NCBI GenBank assembly: GCA_903970125.1
Contig: CAJCHW010000064.1
Coordinates: 1 to 36,942 of the forward strand
Direction of reading: 5' to 3'
DNA from: Chlamydiota bacterium
GTDB lineage: Bacteria > Actinomycetota > Thermoleophilia > Solirubrobacterales > Solirubrobacteraceae
Length of the DNA stretch: 36,942 nucleotides
The position numbers and the translations under genes are program-made. This document shows positions 23,832 through 31,727 of this stretch, in pieces. Numbering within the stretch: position 1 is the stretch's first letter; each line of letters opens with the position of its first letter. The notes below the pieces were generated by a model. That model was not told the DNA's origin. It worked only from the letters and a program-made list of their open reading frames with translations, and made no database searches.

Positions 23832-25396
23832 CCGCCGGTGATCGGCTGGAAGCAGTGCGCCAGAGCGAGGGCCTTTCGAGCACATGGCGGGCCTTCATTG
23901 GTCGCTGGCGCATCGTGGTGGTGATTGTGATCGTGTGCGTTGCGGCCGCAGCCGCGCAGCACGAGCGTGCACCCAAGTCCTATGGCGCGACCGCAGGCGT
24001 GACCTTCGCAAGCGCCACGCTCTCTGACGCGGCGCTTGCAGTCTCCCCGGTTGCGGGCGAACCTCAGCGCGAAGCCGACACCGAGGCGCTCATAGCCCAC
24101 TCGCCGGAAGTGGCGGAAGCTGTCCGCTCAGAACTGCACACCTCGGCATCGATCAAGGAATTGCTCAGCCTTGTCAAGGTGGAAGCGGCGCCCAGCGCGG
24201 ACGTGCTCGACATCATTGCGTCAACGAGCAACCCGGTCTACTCGGTTCGCCTGGCCAACGCATTTGCTAAGCAGTACATCAACTTCAAGACACAATCACA
24301 GCTGGCCGGAATCAACAGCGCCCAAGCTCAGCTTGAGAAGCAGATCAGCGCCCTGCCGGTCAACTCGGGCGAACGGGCGACCCTGGAACAGTCGCTGCCG
24401 CGCCTGAGCGCACTGCGAGCTGTGGCTGGGGGAAGCGCGACGATCATTGGTCTCGCCGCCCTGCCGGCACAGCGGTTGGGTCTGAGTCTGTCAACCACGC
24501 TGGTCATCGGCCTGCTGATCGGTCTGGCGATCGCGTTTTCCGTGGTGTTCCTGCTGGAGACACTCGACCGCCGCATCGGATCGATCGAGGATTTCGAACG
24601 CGAGTACCGCCTGCCGGCTCTCGCAAGCGTGCCGCAGTCGGCGTTTGACCCCAAACACGCCAACGAACGCTCGGCGCTGCTGGAGCCCTACCGTATTCTC
24701 CGCGGCGCAGTGAACCTGGCTGCGGTCGGCCGCACGATCGACACTTTGCTGGTCACCAGTGCGGTGGCCGGCGAGGGCAAGACGACCGTCGCGATAGACC
24801 TGGCGCATGCAGTCGCGCTGACCGACCGCAGGGTGGTCCTCGTCGAGCTCGATTTGCGCCGGCCAACGTTTGCCCAGCACTTCAACCTGGACGCACGCCG
24901 CGGCTTTACGACCGCAGTCACTGAGCCCGATCACGTGATGGAGTTTCTGGTACAGCCGTTCTCTGACCTGCCGAACCTACTTGTGCTGCCCTGCGGTCGC
25001 CTACCTGCGAATCCCTCAGAGTTGCTTGGGTCGCCGAGCACCGCCGCGGTGCTCTCGAGGCTCGCGAGCGAGGGCGTGTTGACGGTCATAGACGCCCCGC
25101 CCTTGAATCCTGTTGCAGATACACAGGAGCTCATCGGGAGTCCGGAGGTCAATGCGGTGCTATTGGTCGGCAGGGCAGGAAAGACCACCCGCGACGAGGC
25201 GCGCCGCGCGCGCGCCATTCTTGACCGCAACCTGGTCGAGCCCATCGGCATTGTGATCGCGGGCCTACGAGACGCCAGTCGCTACGGCTACGAGGCCTAT
25301 GAGGCGGACAACTCCGCGCTGGAGGCCGGCATAGCGGCACCGTTGCGAAGCGACGATGCCGCCGCAAGCTTCGTTCGTCAGCCACCGACGGCCTGA
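23828..25396 (+). CDS. Chain-length determinant (Wzz) fused to a BY-kinase
   Basis: 522 residues from GTG 23828 (GGGAG 8 nt upstream). Residues about 25-43 (WRIVVVIVIVCVAAAAA) and 223-246 (TLVIGLLIGLAIAFSVVFLLET) are two membrane helices around an extracytoplasmic Wzz domain of about 180 residues. LLETLDRRIGSIEDFEREYRLPALASVP leads to the cytoplasmic kinase: EPYRILRGAVNLA, Walker A SAVAGEGKTT (K318), Walker A' VVLVELDLRRP (340-346) and Walker B VLTVIDAPP (D422). Tyrosines at 486, 488 and 491 are a short C-terminal cluster for autophosphorylation. The family controls polymer length and export, switched by tyrosine phosphorylation. Fusing both parts in one chain is the Wzc layout, while Firmicutes usually split them. 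Oddity: Walker A' has Glu where the first Asp of DxD is usual. The likely phosphatase is encoded at 14475-15260. The polymerase gene follows after 15 nt. Confidence 0.9.
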   Translation: MTAGDRLEAVRQSEGLSSTWRAFIGRWRIVVVIVIVCVAAAAAQHERAPKSYGATAGVTFASATLSDAALAVSPVAGEPQREADTEALIAHSPEVAEAVRSELHTSASIKELLSLVKVEAAPSADVLDIIASTSNPVYSVRLANAFAKQYINFKTQSQLAGINSAQAQLEKQISALPVNSGERATLEQSLPRLSALRAVAGGSATIIGLAALPAQRLGLSLSTTLVIGLLIGLAIAFSVVFLLETLDRRIGSIEDFEREYRLPALASVPQSAFDPKHANERSALLEPYRILRGAVNLAAVGRTIDTLLVTSAVAGEGKTTVAIDLAHAVALTDRRVVLVELDLRRPTFAQHFNLDARRGFTTAVTEPDHVMEFLVQPFSDLPNLLVLPCGRLPANPSELLGSPSTAAVLSRLASEGVLTVIDAPPLNPVADTQELIGSPEVNAVLLVGRAGKTTRDEARRARAILDRNLVEPIGIVIAGLRDASRYGYEAYEADNSALEAGIAAPLRSDDAAASFVRQPPTA

Positions 25397-25411
25397 GGCA
25401 CCGCAACACGC

Positions 25412-26881
25412 ATGCTTGCGATGCGGCTGCAGCCACCGCGACTTCGCAGCACCGGCGTCATTGCGGTGGGTCTCGTGGTTACGGGCACGGCCTTGCTGGC
25501 GCTGCTGCCGGTCCAGCACGCGGGCGTCGTGGTCCTGCTCGCACCACTCGCAGTCACGCTGTTTGTAATCGTTATCCGCAGGCCCATTCTGACAGTGACG
25601 CTCGTGGTCGGGCTCACAGTTCTCTGCGAGGGCCCTGGCTTTGGGATCCTCACCTTCAGTTCCAAGCTGTACTCCCACATTGGCAAGGACCTGACGATCC
25701 TCGACGGCTTGGTGGTGCTCGCCGTCGTGTCGGTGGGGCTCGATCTGATGCGTCACCGCAGGCCGGTGCGCGTGCCGAGACTGCTGGCACTACCCCTGAC
25801 GATGCTGGCACTGGCGATGGCCGTGGGCGTCGTCGCAGGCCACGCAAACGGCGGGTCCCTGCGCTTTGTCGTGCTGTCCGAGGACGTGCTCGCGTATCTG
25901 TTGATGCTGCCGCTGGCAGTCGCCAACCTCGAACTCAGCGAGAGCCAGATCCGGCGCCTGCTCATAGGCGCGACGGCGGTGGCAGGCCTGAAGGCGGTAC
26001 TCGGCATCATCGAGGTGGCGGGCCATTTTGGCCAGCCGATCGAAGGCACCGCCACGCTGACCTACTACGAACCAACCGCCAACTGGATCGTGATGGTCGT
26101 CCTGTTCGGTGTTCTGGCAGCCGTCTTGGCTCGCGCGAAGCCGCCGCGATGGGTTCTTTTGACCAGTCCGCTGCTGATAGCGTCATTGCTGTTTTCCTAC
26201 CGCCGGTCGTTTTGGATTGGCACGGTTCTCGGTTTGCTGTTTGTGGTTCTCGTTGGCACGCGGCCGGCGTGGCGGCGTCTGTTGCTCCCGGCAGCCTTGG
26301 GCGTGGCGGTGGCAATCTGGGCGCTGGGATCCGTCAATTTCCAGGCCCAGGTTCCGGTGCTCAAGCGGGTGGCATCACTGAACCCGTCAAAGCTTGAGAC
26401 CAATGCCGAGGATCGCTACAGGCTCGATGAGCGTGCCAATGTGCTGGCCGAGATCCGAGCCCATCCGATCACGGGATTGGGCATGACGATTCCTTGGGCT
26501 GCCACAGCGACACCCTTGTCGGTGGAACACGAAGGCGGCCGTGAATACGTTCATTTTGCGGCACTCTGGTACTGGCTAAAGCTGGGCATACTCGGGCTGG
26601 TCGCCTATGTCGGTTTGCTCATATCGAGCGTGCTGCTGGCATGGCGGGCATGGCGTCGTAGCGCGGATCCCTGGTTGCGGGCGTTTGCGCTGGCATCGGT
26701 CTGCGGGTTGGCCGCGCTGATGGTGATCGAGACCACTGGAAGCTTCACCGGCGTAGACCCACGTTTCACGGTGCTGTTTGCCGCACAGCTGGGGATTCTC
26801 GCGCAGGTGGTACGCCTGGCGGGGGACCGTGATCAAGGCATTATGGTGGCGTCGGTTGACGGGGAGAGACTCCAGGAGTAA
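25412..26881 (+). CDS. Wzy-like O-antigen polymerase/ligase-family membrane protein
   Basis: 489 residues from ATG 25412; ATG 25421 is an alternative. About eleven hydrophobic segments, with the main extracytoplasmic loop near residues 310-385: RYRLDERANVLAEIRAHPITGLGMTIPW, then EYVHFAALWYWLKLGILGLVAYV. The R-x-N-x3-EI-x2-HPITGLG and H-x4-WYWLKLGILGL blocks are the polymerase/ligase signature. A short charged C-terminus follows the last helix. It should link repeat units outside the membrane. It lies 15 nt after the Wzz-kinase gene, so polymerase and chain-length control are probably co-expressed. Compared with the 5775-7931 protein it lacks TPR-like repeats and the motifs differ, so the two are not recent duplicates. 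Confidence 0.85.
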   Translation: MLAMRLQPPRLRSTGVIAVGLVVTGTALLALLPVQHAGVVVLLAPLAVTLFVIVIRRPILTVTLVVGLTVLCEGPGFGILTFSSKLYSHIGKDLTILDGLVVLAVVSVGLDLMRHRRPVRVPRLLALPLTMLALAMAVGVVAGHANGGSLRFVVLSEDVLAYLLMLPLAVANLELSESQIRRLLIGATAVAGLKAVLGIIEVAGHFGQPIEGTATLTYYEPTANWIVMVVLFGVLAAVLARAKPPRWVLLTSPLLIASLLFSYRRSFWIGTVLGLLFVVLVGTRPAWRRLLLPAALGVAVAIWALGSVNFQAQVPVLKRVASLNPSKLETNAEDRYRLDERANVLAEIRAHPITGLGMTIPWAATATPLSVEHEGGREYVHFAALWYWLKLGILGLVAYVGLLISSVLLAWRAWRRSADPWLRAFALASVCGLAALMVIETTGSFTGVDPRFTVLFAAQLGILAQVVRLAGDRDQGIMVASVDGERLQE

Positions 26882-26882
26882 C

Positions 26883-26900
26883 CCACGGCAACGCGCGTGG
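26883..26900. terminator. Short hairpin between convergent genes
   Basis: CCACG and CGTGG arms with an 8-nt loop fill the 19-nt gap between the convergent stops at 26881 and 26901. The stem is weak and there is no U-tract. Confidence 0.25.
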
Positions 26901-28403
26901 CTACTGCTCACGGACGATTTCCGCTTTGGGTTCGTCGCTCAGTTGCCGCAGCGTAGCTGTGCTCACAGTTGTTGGTTTCGCGGCCGTGAACCGTGACACT
27001 GAAAACGTTTCTGTCCGGCGGACTTCGCCGGCCCGAAATCCCGGCGGCGCTGTCGTGAGCACAGCAGGAGGTGCCGGCGATCGGCCGGTGCGACGGGTAC
27101 GCAGCGCGACGAAGTCGACTTCTCGCGTTACCACGGACGGTTCCGACAGCAGCTCGATCCGAGGCAGATATATCGCTAACGGCGCAGCGCTGTACTGAGG
27201 CCCCACGACAACGCTTTGCGGCCAATGTCCAGACAGCGAACGCGCCGCGCCGCGCCAGTCATCGCGTTGATAGCCGGGGGTCAACTCGACGCCCGCGATC
27301 ACCAATAGCGAGATCGCGCACAGGGCGGCGCCCAAAAGCCCTCCGAGGCGCGGCGATGCTCGCACTCCCAGGCCGACGGCCACGATGACGCTGCACGGAG
27401 TCAGGGCGGCGATCACGTTGCGGCCGTTGAAGACATCCTCAATGTGTGTGGCGGCAAGCAGAGCTGGTAGCGCCAGTGCCCACACCGCGATCACGGCGGT
27501 GTCCCTTGCTGAGCGTTTCTCGTCTGCGTTGCCACGCCTCACCAGGAGCGCCACGGCGCCGGCTGCGAGCAGCGCAGCGATCGACGCTGTGAGGATCTCC
27601 AATGGGCTGTAAAGACCGACGAGGAAGTCCTTGGGAGCCTGGGCGAGGCGCGTCAAAAGCGAGGATGCTTGGATCCAGTCCGACTGGCCGTCGGAGCGCT
27701 GCCGGATCGCCAGGGGCGCGAGCGCAGCGCCGACGAGCACGACAATCCCGGCGGGCACAAGGATGCGCCGCCACCCCAGGCGGCGGGCGAGCACGACCGC
27801 CTCGGGCACGAACATAAACGCGGCGAAGTAATGCGTTAGCAAGGCAAGCGATGACGCCAGTGCCCACCACGCAAGATCACGGTTGCGATGGCTTTCCAAC
27901 ACGCGCTGCCATAACACAAACGCGATGGCGCAAAAAAGGATCAAAAGCGCGTAGCAACGCGCCTCTTGTGAGTCGTAGAACATCATCGGGTTGACGGTCG
28001 CTAGAGCAGCCGCCCACAACCCGACCCGCGGCGACGTGCGCCGGCCGGCGGCGTACACCACTGGGATTGTCACGGTGCCAATGAGAGCCGAGAAGGAACG
28101 GAAGCCAAGCACAGTGGCGCCAAAAATCCTTGTCCAGCCCCACACACCGATGTAGTACAGCGGCGGCGCAGACTCGCTCGTGGGCAGGTGCGAGAGCATG
28201 CCGAAAAAACCCTTGTGCACAAGTAGTATCGTCACCGCCTCATCGAGCCAGACGCTCTGTACATTCAACGTCGCAAACCGCAACGCTGCAGCGAGTGCCG
28301 TGAGACCGATAACGATCCACGCCGTTGTGGATATGCGCTGAAGCTGACTTAGACCCCGGTGCGAACTGCGACCCGGCACGGGGGAAGCTCCAGCGGCCGC
28401 CAT
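26901..28403 (-). CDS. GT39-like (GT-C) membrane glycosyltransferase
   Basis: 500 residues from ATG 28403, immediately preceded by an in-frame TTG. The first membrane helix is followed by SVWLDEAVTILL with D54-E55, the catalytic-loop acidic pair of GT-C enzymes such as ArnT and PMT. Next come SESAPPLYYIGVWGWTRIFGATVLGFRSFSALIGT and FYDSQEARCYALLILF, both typical GT39/PF13231 blocks. About ten membrane segments follow, then a C-terminal extracytoplasmic domain of about 120 residues (GYQRDDWRGAARSLSGHWPQSVVVGPQYS). These enzymes use polyprenyl-phosphate-linked sugars on the outer face, so it may add side-chain sugars after flipping. It is convergent with the polymerase gene. Confidence 0.88.
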   Translation of the reverse strand: MAAAGASPVPGRSSHRGLSQLQRISTTAWIVIGLTALAAALRFATLNVQSVWLDEAVTILLVHKGFFGMLSHLPTSESAPPLYYIGVWGWTRIFGATVLGFRSFSALIGTVTIPVVYAAGRRTSPRVGLWAAALATVNPMMFYDSQEARCYALLILFCAIAFVLWQRVLESHRNRDLAWWALASSLALLTHYFAAFMFVPEAVVLARRLGWRRILVPAGIVVLVGAALAPLAIRQRSDGQSDWIQASSLLTRLAQAPKDFLVGLYSPLEILTASIAALLAAGAVALLVRRGNADEKRSARDTAVIAVWALALPALLAATHIEDVFNGRNVIAALTPCSVIVAVGLGVRASPRLGGLLGAALCAISLLVIAGVELTPGYQRDDWRGAARSLSGHWPQSVVVGPQYSAAPLAIYLPRIELLSEPSVVTREVDFVALRTRRTGRSPAPPAVLTTAPPGFRAGEVRRTETFSVSRFTAAKPTTVSTATLRQLSDEPKAEIVREQ

Positions 28404-28509
28404 CAAATGAGCCTAGCGCAGGGTTGGTAGGCGCAGCTGGGCCGGCTCACCAAATCGCCGCGGTCATGTGGAGAAGCGGCCCGGCGCCCAACGGCGCGAA
28501 CCGTCGACG

Positions 28510-30315
28510 CTAGTTGCTCGCGAGCAGTTCTTGAACCTGCGTGGTGAACGCGCCCTTGGCCTGCCCTTGGTGCTGAAGCGCCCCAAAGTAGGCTTCGGGT
28601 TCGGTCGAGGTTCCTGTGACCTGCTGGTCGCGGACCTGGTAAAGCATGAACATCCCAAAGCGGCTTCCGAGCGTCTGTCGCATTTCGTTGAATGTCGTGT
28701 GCAGCGTGGCGGCGGCTTCACCGTAGGTCATGCACTTGTTCAGTCCATAGTTTTCGGTCAGGCAGCGACCGTTGTCGGTGGTCACTCCCCACTCCGTGAT
28801 GTCGATGGGAATCGTGGACGGCGCGCCGTGGGCGGCGGTCTCGTTGAGAATGTCCTGGAGCTTGGTATGCCATTCCGAGCCGTAGGGATGGCTGACCCAG
28901 CCGGCCACGTAGTCGCTGAAGTTAGGAACGGCGGCGTACACCGCATTCATCCAGTTTCCGGTCCAATCTTCGACCTGGGCCAAAAGGCCCACGGTGACGC
29001 CGGTGGAGGAAATCGCTTCTGCGGCTTCCTTGAAGCGGATTGCGTAGGTCTGAGCCCGCGCCATGTATGACGGTTCGCCGGCATTGTCGCCGTATTGGTA
29101 ACCGTAGGAGGTCTCGTTGCCGAACTCGATCGACTGGATCGCGAGGCTTGCATCGGAGCGTCCCGCCCAGAACGTACCTCCGGGTCCGTACGCTGCGGCC
29201 CAACCCGCGACATTCTGCGCTTCGGCAGCCGAGGGCATGCGGCCGGTGAACGTGGCCAGCGGCAGCACCCTGACGCCAATCGCCGCGTACTTTTCGATTG
29301 CCGGCTGTATCTGCGCAGCGGAATCCTCGATTGGGAATGCGAGTCTGACGAGCTTGGCTCCGAGCAGGGAGGTGGAGCTGAAGTCAGTAGGTTCCACGCC
29401 GGAGTTGATCCCGGTCTGGGGCATATTGGCGGTGGTCGATTCCGTGGCGGCGTATGTGATCGAGACTTCAAGCCCCCACGTGCTGCCGTCAACGGCGGTC
29501 CGGACGCTGTAGGAGACTGTCTTGCCGGGTACCGCAGGCGGGGTTACCGTTGTGCCGGCGACCACCGAGTACTGTACGGCTTCGCCGGGCACCTTCGTGG
29601 CCAGCACGTATGTGCTTGCTCCGGCGACTGCGTTCCAGTCGAGTGTGTCGCCGGAAACGGTCAACGTGGGCGCAGCCTGGCGCTGAGTGGCTTCGGTGAC
29701 GGAAGTAGCCGCTGGGTACGTGATGGAGACCTCGGCCGACCATGGCGCGCCGTTGACGGCTGCGCGCACGGCGTAAATGACGGTCGTGCCTGGGACTGGC
29801 GGCGGTGTCACCGACGTTGTCGAGACCACCTCTGCCTGGGGCGACTGGCCGGGCACGTCCCGCGCCACCACGTAGTCACCGACGCGGCCGACACGGCTCC
29901 ATTGCAGCTGCTGGCCGGAAACGATCAGGGTTGGAGCGCCGATGTGCGACGCCGTTGTGGCGTTGCCCGCGGTCGTGTGTGCAACATGGCCCAGGCGTCG
30001 CTCGGCCGCCTGCAGGTGGCGTCCGGCCTTTTGGAGCTTGCCGCGCACGCTGGTGCAGCCGGCGGAATGTGCGCCGAGGCACTTCCGCAGCGTCTTGGCG
30101 TCGGACACGAAGCTGCGTTCGGCTGCGCGTGCATGCTTCGATGCGCTGCGCAGCGATCCTGGTGAGACATGAAAGCTTGCGCCGGCTGTGCTTGCGCCGG
30201 CATTTCCCGCCGCCTCGGTAGCTGCTGCGATCGAGACCATGCCTGCGGTCAGGCACACCACTGCGAGTCGTTGGCCGATCCTGCGCCGGGCAATCCGTGC
30301 CGGGTAAATTCTCAT
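28510..30315 (-). CDS. Secreted protein with two FN3-like modules and a GH-A-type catalytic domain, riboswitch-controlled
   Basis: 601 residues from ATG 30315; AAAGGAG lies 10 nt upstream. The signal peptide (RRRIGQRLAVVCLTAGMVSIAAATEAAG) leads to a helical, basic region (about 55-112). Two tandem beta modules follow (about 127-203 and 216-291), near-duplicates of each other: both begin APTL-VSG, contain SVTPPPVPGTTVIYAVRAAVNG / TVTPPAVPGKTVSYSVRTAVDG and end EVSITY; they look like fibronectin-III folds. The catalytic half has KLVRLAFPIED, SIEFGNETSYGYQ (E401, acid/base), AGWVSHPYGS and IPIDITEWGVTTDNG (E508, nucleophile), the clan GH-A layout. It probably cleaves exopolysaccharide or a wall glycan; substrate unknown. 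A c-di-GMP-I riboswitch precedes the start, so expression should follow c-di-GMP level. The region 28404-28509 between it and the GT39 gene holds no gene. Confidence 0.82.
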   Translation of the reverse strand: MRIYPARIARRRIGQRLAVVCLTAGMVSIAAATEAAGNAGASTAGASFHVSPGSLRSASKHARAAERSFVSDAKTLRKCLGAHSAGCTSVRGKLQKAGRHLQAAERRLGHVAHTTAGNATTASHIGAPTLIVSGQQLQWSRVGRVGDYVVARDVPGQSPQAEVVSTTSVTPPPVPGTTVIYAVRAAVNGAPWSAEVSITYPAATSVTEATQRQAAPTLTVSGDTLDWNAVAGASTYVLATKVPGEAVQYSVVAGTTVTPPAVPGKTVSYSVRTAVDGSTWGLEVSITYAATESTTANMPQTGINSGVEPTDFSSTSLLGAKLVRLAFPIEDSAAQIQPAIEKYAAIGVRVLPLATFTGRMPSAAEAQNVAGWAAAYGPGGTFWAGRSDASLAIQSIEFGNETSYGYQYGDNAGEPSYMARAQTYAIRFKEAAEAISSTGVTVGLLAQVEDWTGNWMNAVYAAVPNFSDYVAGWVSHPYGSEWHTKLQDILNETAAHGAPSTIPIDITEWGVTTDNGRCLTENYGLNKCMTYGEAAATLHTTFNEMRQTLGSRFGMFMLYQVRDQQVTGTSTEPEAYFGALQHQGQAKGAFTTQVQELLASN

Positions 30316-30333
30316 CGCGTCCTAGCTCCTTTA

Positions 30334-30400
30334 GGTAGCCGGGCTGTCTGCTTGAGACCCCTTGCTTTGCGAACCCACCTCGCGGCGGGGGTGCCTTTTT
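30334..30400 (-). ncRNA. c-di-GMP-I (GEMM) riboswitch
   Basis: On the minus strand AAAAAGGCACC leads into a helix CCCGCC / GGTGGG closed by the GNRA tetraloop GCGA (30389-30374). The invariant CGCAAAGC follows (30371-30364). A second helix GGGTCT-CAAGC-AGAC then carries ACAGCCCGGCTACC, ending at 30334. This order (GGCA, GNRA-capped stem, CGCAAAGC, GGGTCT...AGACAGCC-GGCTACC) matches the GEMM-I consensus, the tetraloop docking into the second stem. The outer P1 helix is not obvious. The Shine-Dalgarno AAAGGAG begins 2 nt after the aptamer, so translational control is likely. The remaining gap up to 30545 holds a hairpin (separate entry) and no gene. Confidence 0.82.
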
Positions 30401-30499
30401 CGGGAGTGGCGCCAACTGGCTGGAGCGAATGCTCCTTGCGCTTACCCGCGTCCTTGCATCTGTTTAGTCGGGCTGCGGGGGGTGATCGCTGAGTGCACG

Positions 30500-30529
30500 A
30501 GGGCGTGGTGGACGCATGTCCACGGCCCT
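30500..30529 (-). terminator. Hairpin after the four-gene minus-strand operon
   Basis: A perfect 6-bp stem GTGGAC-GCAT-GTCCAC (30508-30523) is extended by AGGGC / GCCCT outer arms (30500-30504, 30525-30529). It starts 16 nt beyond the stop of the last GT4 gene on the transcribed strand. No U-tract follows; candidate intrinsic terminator separating the operon from the riboswitch gene. Confidence 0.5.
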
Positions 30530-30545
30530 GTAAGCGTGGGCTTTG

Positions 30546-31727
30546 TTAGGCCAGAAGCGCCGAGGCGAAGGCCTCGGTGAAGCACTGTGGGCGGAACTGG
30601 GCCGCGTTGGCCCGCAAGGCGCGGTCGTCGAAGCTGATTGTCTCGGCACGCTCGATGGCGGCGCAGAGTCCGTCCACGGTCGCGTCGTCGTAGAGCACGC
30701 CGGTCTCGCCGTCGAGGACCGAGTCGCGCACACCACCGCGCGCGTTTGCGATCACTGGCAGCCCGGCCGCCTGTGCCTCGACGGGCACGATCCCGAAATC
30801 CTCCTCGCCGGGCAAAAGCAGTGCTCGGCAGCGTGCGAAGAGCTCGGCGACGTGGGCGTCGGGCACGTGGCCGAGAATCGTGGTGTCGGGTCCTGCCAGC
30901 GACCGCACCTGTTCAAGCCCACGGCCGTCGCCGGCCACGATCAGGGGGCGCTCAAGCCGCGTGCATGCTTGCACTGCGAGGTCGACCCGTTTGTAGGGGA
31001 CCACGCGGCCGAAGACGAGATATGGAGGCCTTTGAGCGCCGGTTAGGCCGTCGCCGGCCCCCGCGGGCGAATCGGACCCCGCGGGCGAATCGGTTGCCGG
31101 CGGGCGATGCAGAAAGCGCTCGACCTCCACGGGCGGGTGAATCACGACCGCCTCGCGCTTGTAGTAGTCGGCGATGCGCTGGGCCACCACGGTGGAGTTC
31201 GCGATAAAGCGGTCGACCCCGGCGGCACCGCGCAGGTCGACGCGGCGCAGCCGTGGCAGCGCGGCTGCGAAAGCCAGCCGCCCGATCGGAGAGACGCGCT
31301 CGGTCGCCAGGAATGAGGGATCCCAGGCGTAACGCATGGGTGTATGGCAGTAGCAGACGTGCGTGGCCTGTGCCGGCGCCCTGACGTTCTTGGCGCACGC
31401 GTGGTTTGAGGAGATCACCAGGTCAAAGCCCCGCAGGTCAAAGCTGCGAAAGGCCGCGTCCATCAGTGGCAGCAGCCTGGCGTAGTGGCGCGTGGCACCG
31501 GGCAGGCGATTCAGGAAGGAGGCGTGCACGGGTCGATCGGTGATCACCGCCGGCCACGGCTCTGGGTCATAGACGGAGGTGAACAGCTCCGCGTGAGGGA
31601 ACAGCTCAAGAATTGCAGCGAGCACCTTCTCTGAGCCACCGGGGATGGTCAACCACTCGTGGCTGACAGCCACGCGGCGGTAGCGGTCGGCCAGCGCGGC
31701 GCGGAGCTCATCCCGGCGCCCGCTCAT
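30546..31727 (-). CDS. GT4-family glycosyltransferase (mannosyltransferase-like)
   Basis: 393 residues. Acceptor half: VAVSHEWLTIPGGSEKVLAAILELFPHAELFTSVYDP, FDLVISSNHACAKNVRA, THVCYCHTPMRYAWDPSF, blocks common to a subgroup of GT4 enzymes in exopolysaccharide loci. After the interdomain linker comes PPYLVFGRVVPYKRVDLAVQAC, PLIVAGDGRGLEQVRSLAG and EEDFGIVPVEAQAAGLPVIANARGG with an intact EX7E motif. It should add a sugar, possibly mannose, at the cytoplasmic face. The linker holds an 18-bp tandem duplication coding S-D-S-P-A-G-type residues. Its start overlaps the upstream GT4 stop by 4 nt; it is the last gene of the four-gene operon. Confidence 0.92.
   Translation of the reverse strand: MSGRRDELRAALADRYRRVAVSHEWLTIPGGSEKVLAAILELFPHAELFTSVYDPEPWPAVITDRPVHASFLNRLPGATRHYARLLPLMDAAFRSFDLRGFDLVISSNHACAKNVRAPAQATHVCYCHTPMRYAWDPSFLATERVSPIGRLAFAAALPRLRRVDLRGAAGVDRFIANSTVVAQRIADYYKREAVVIHPPVEVERFLHRPPATDSPAGSDSPAGAGDGLTGAQRPPYLVFGRVVPYKRVDLAVQACTRLERPLIVAGDGRGLEQVRSLAGPDTTILGHVPDAHVAELFARCRALLLPGEEDFGIVPVEAQAAGLPVIANARGGVRDSVLDGETGVLYDDATVDGLCAAIERAETISFDDRALRANAAQFRPQCFTEAFASALLA
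31059..31094. repeat. 18-bp tandem duplication in a glycosyltransferase gene
   Basis: CCCCGCGGGCGAATCGGA is followed directly by the same 18 bp with T instead of the last A. In the protein it repeats a six-residue Asp/Ser-Pro-Ala-Gly unit in the linker between the two GT-B halves, so the length change should be tolerated. Confidence 0.9.
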
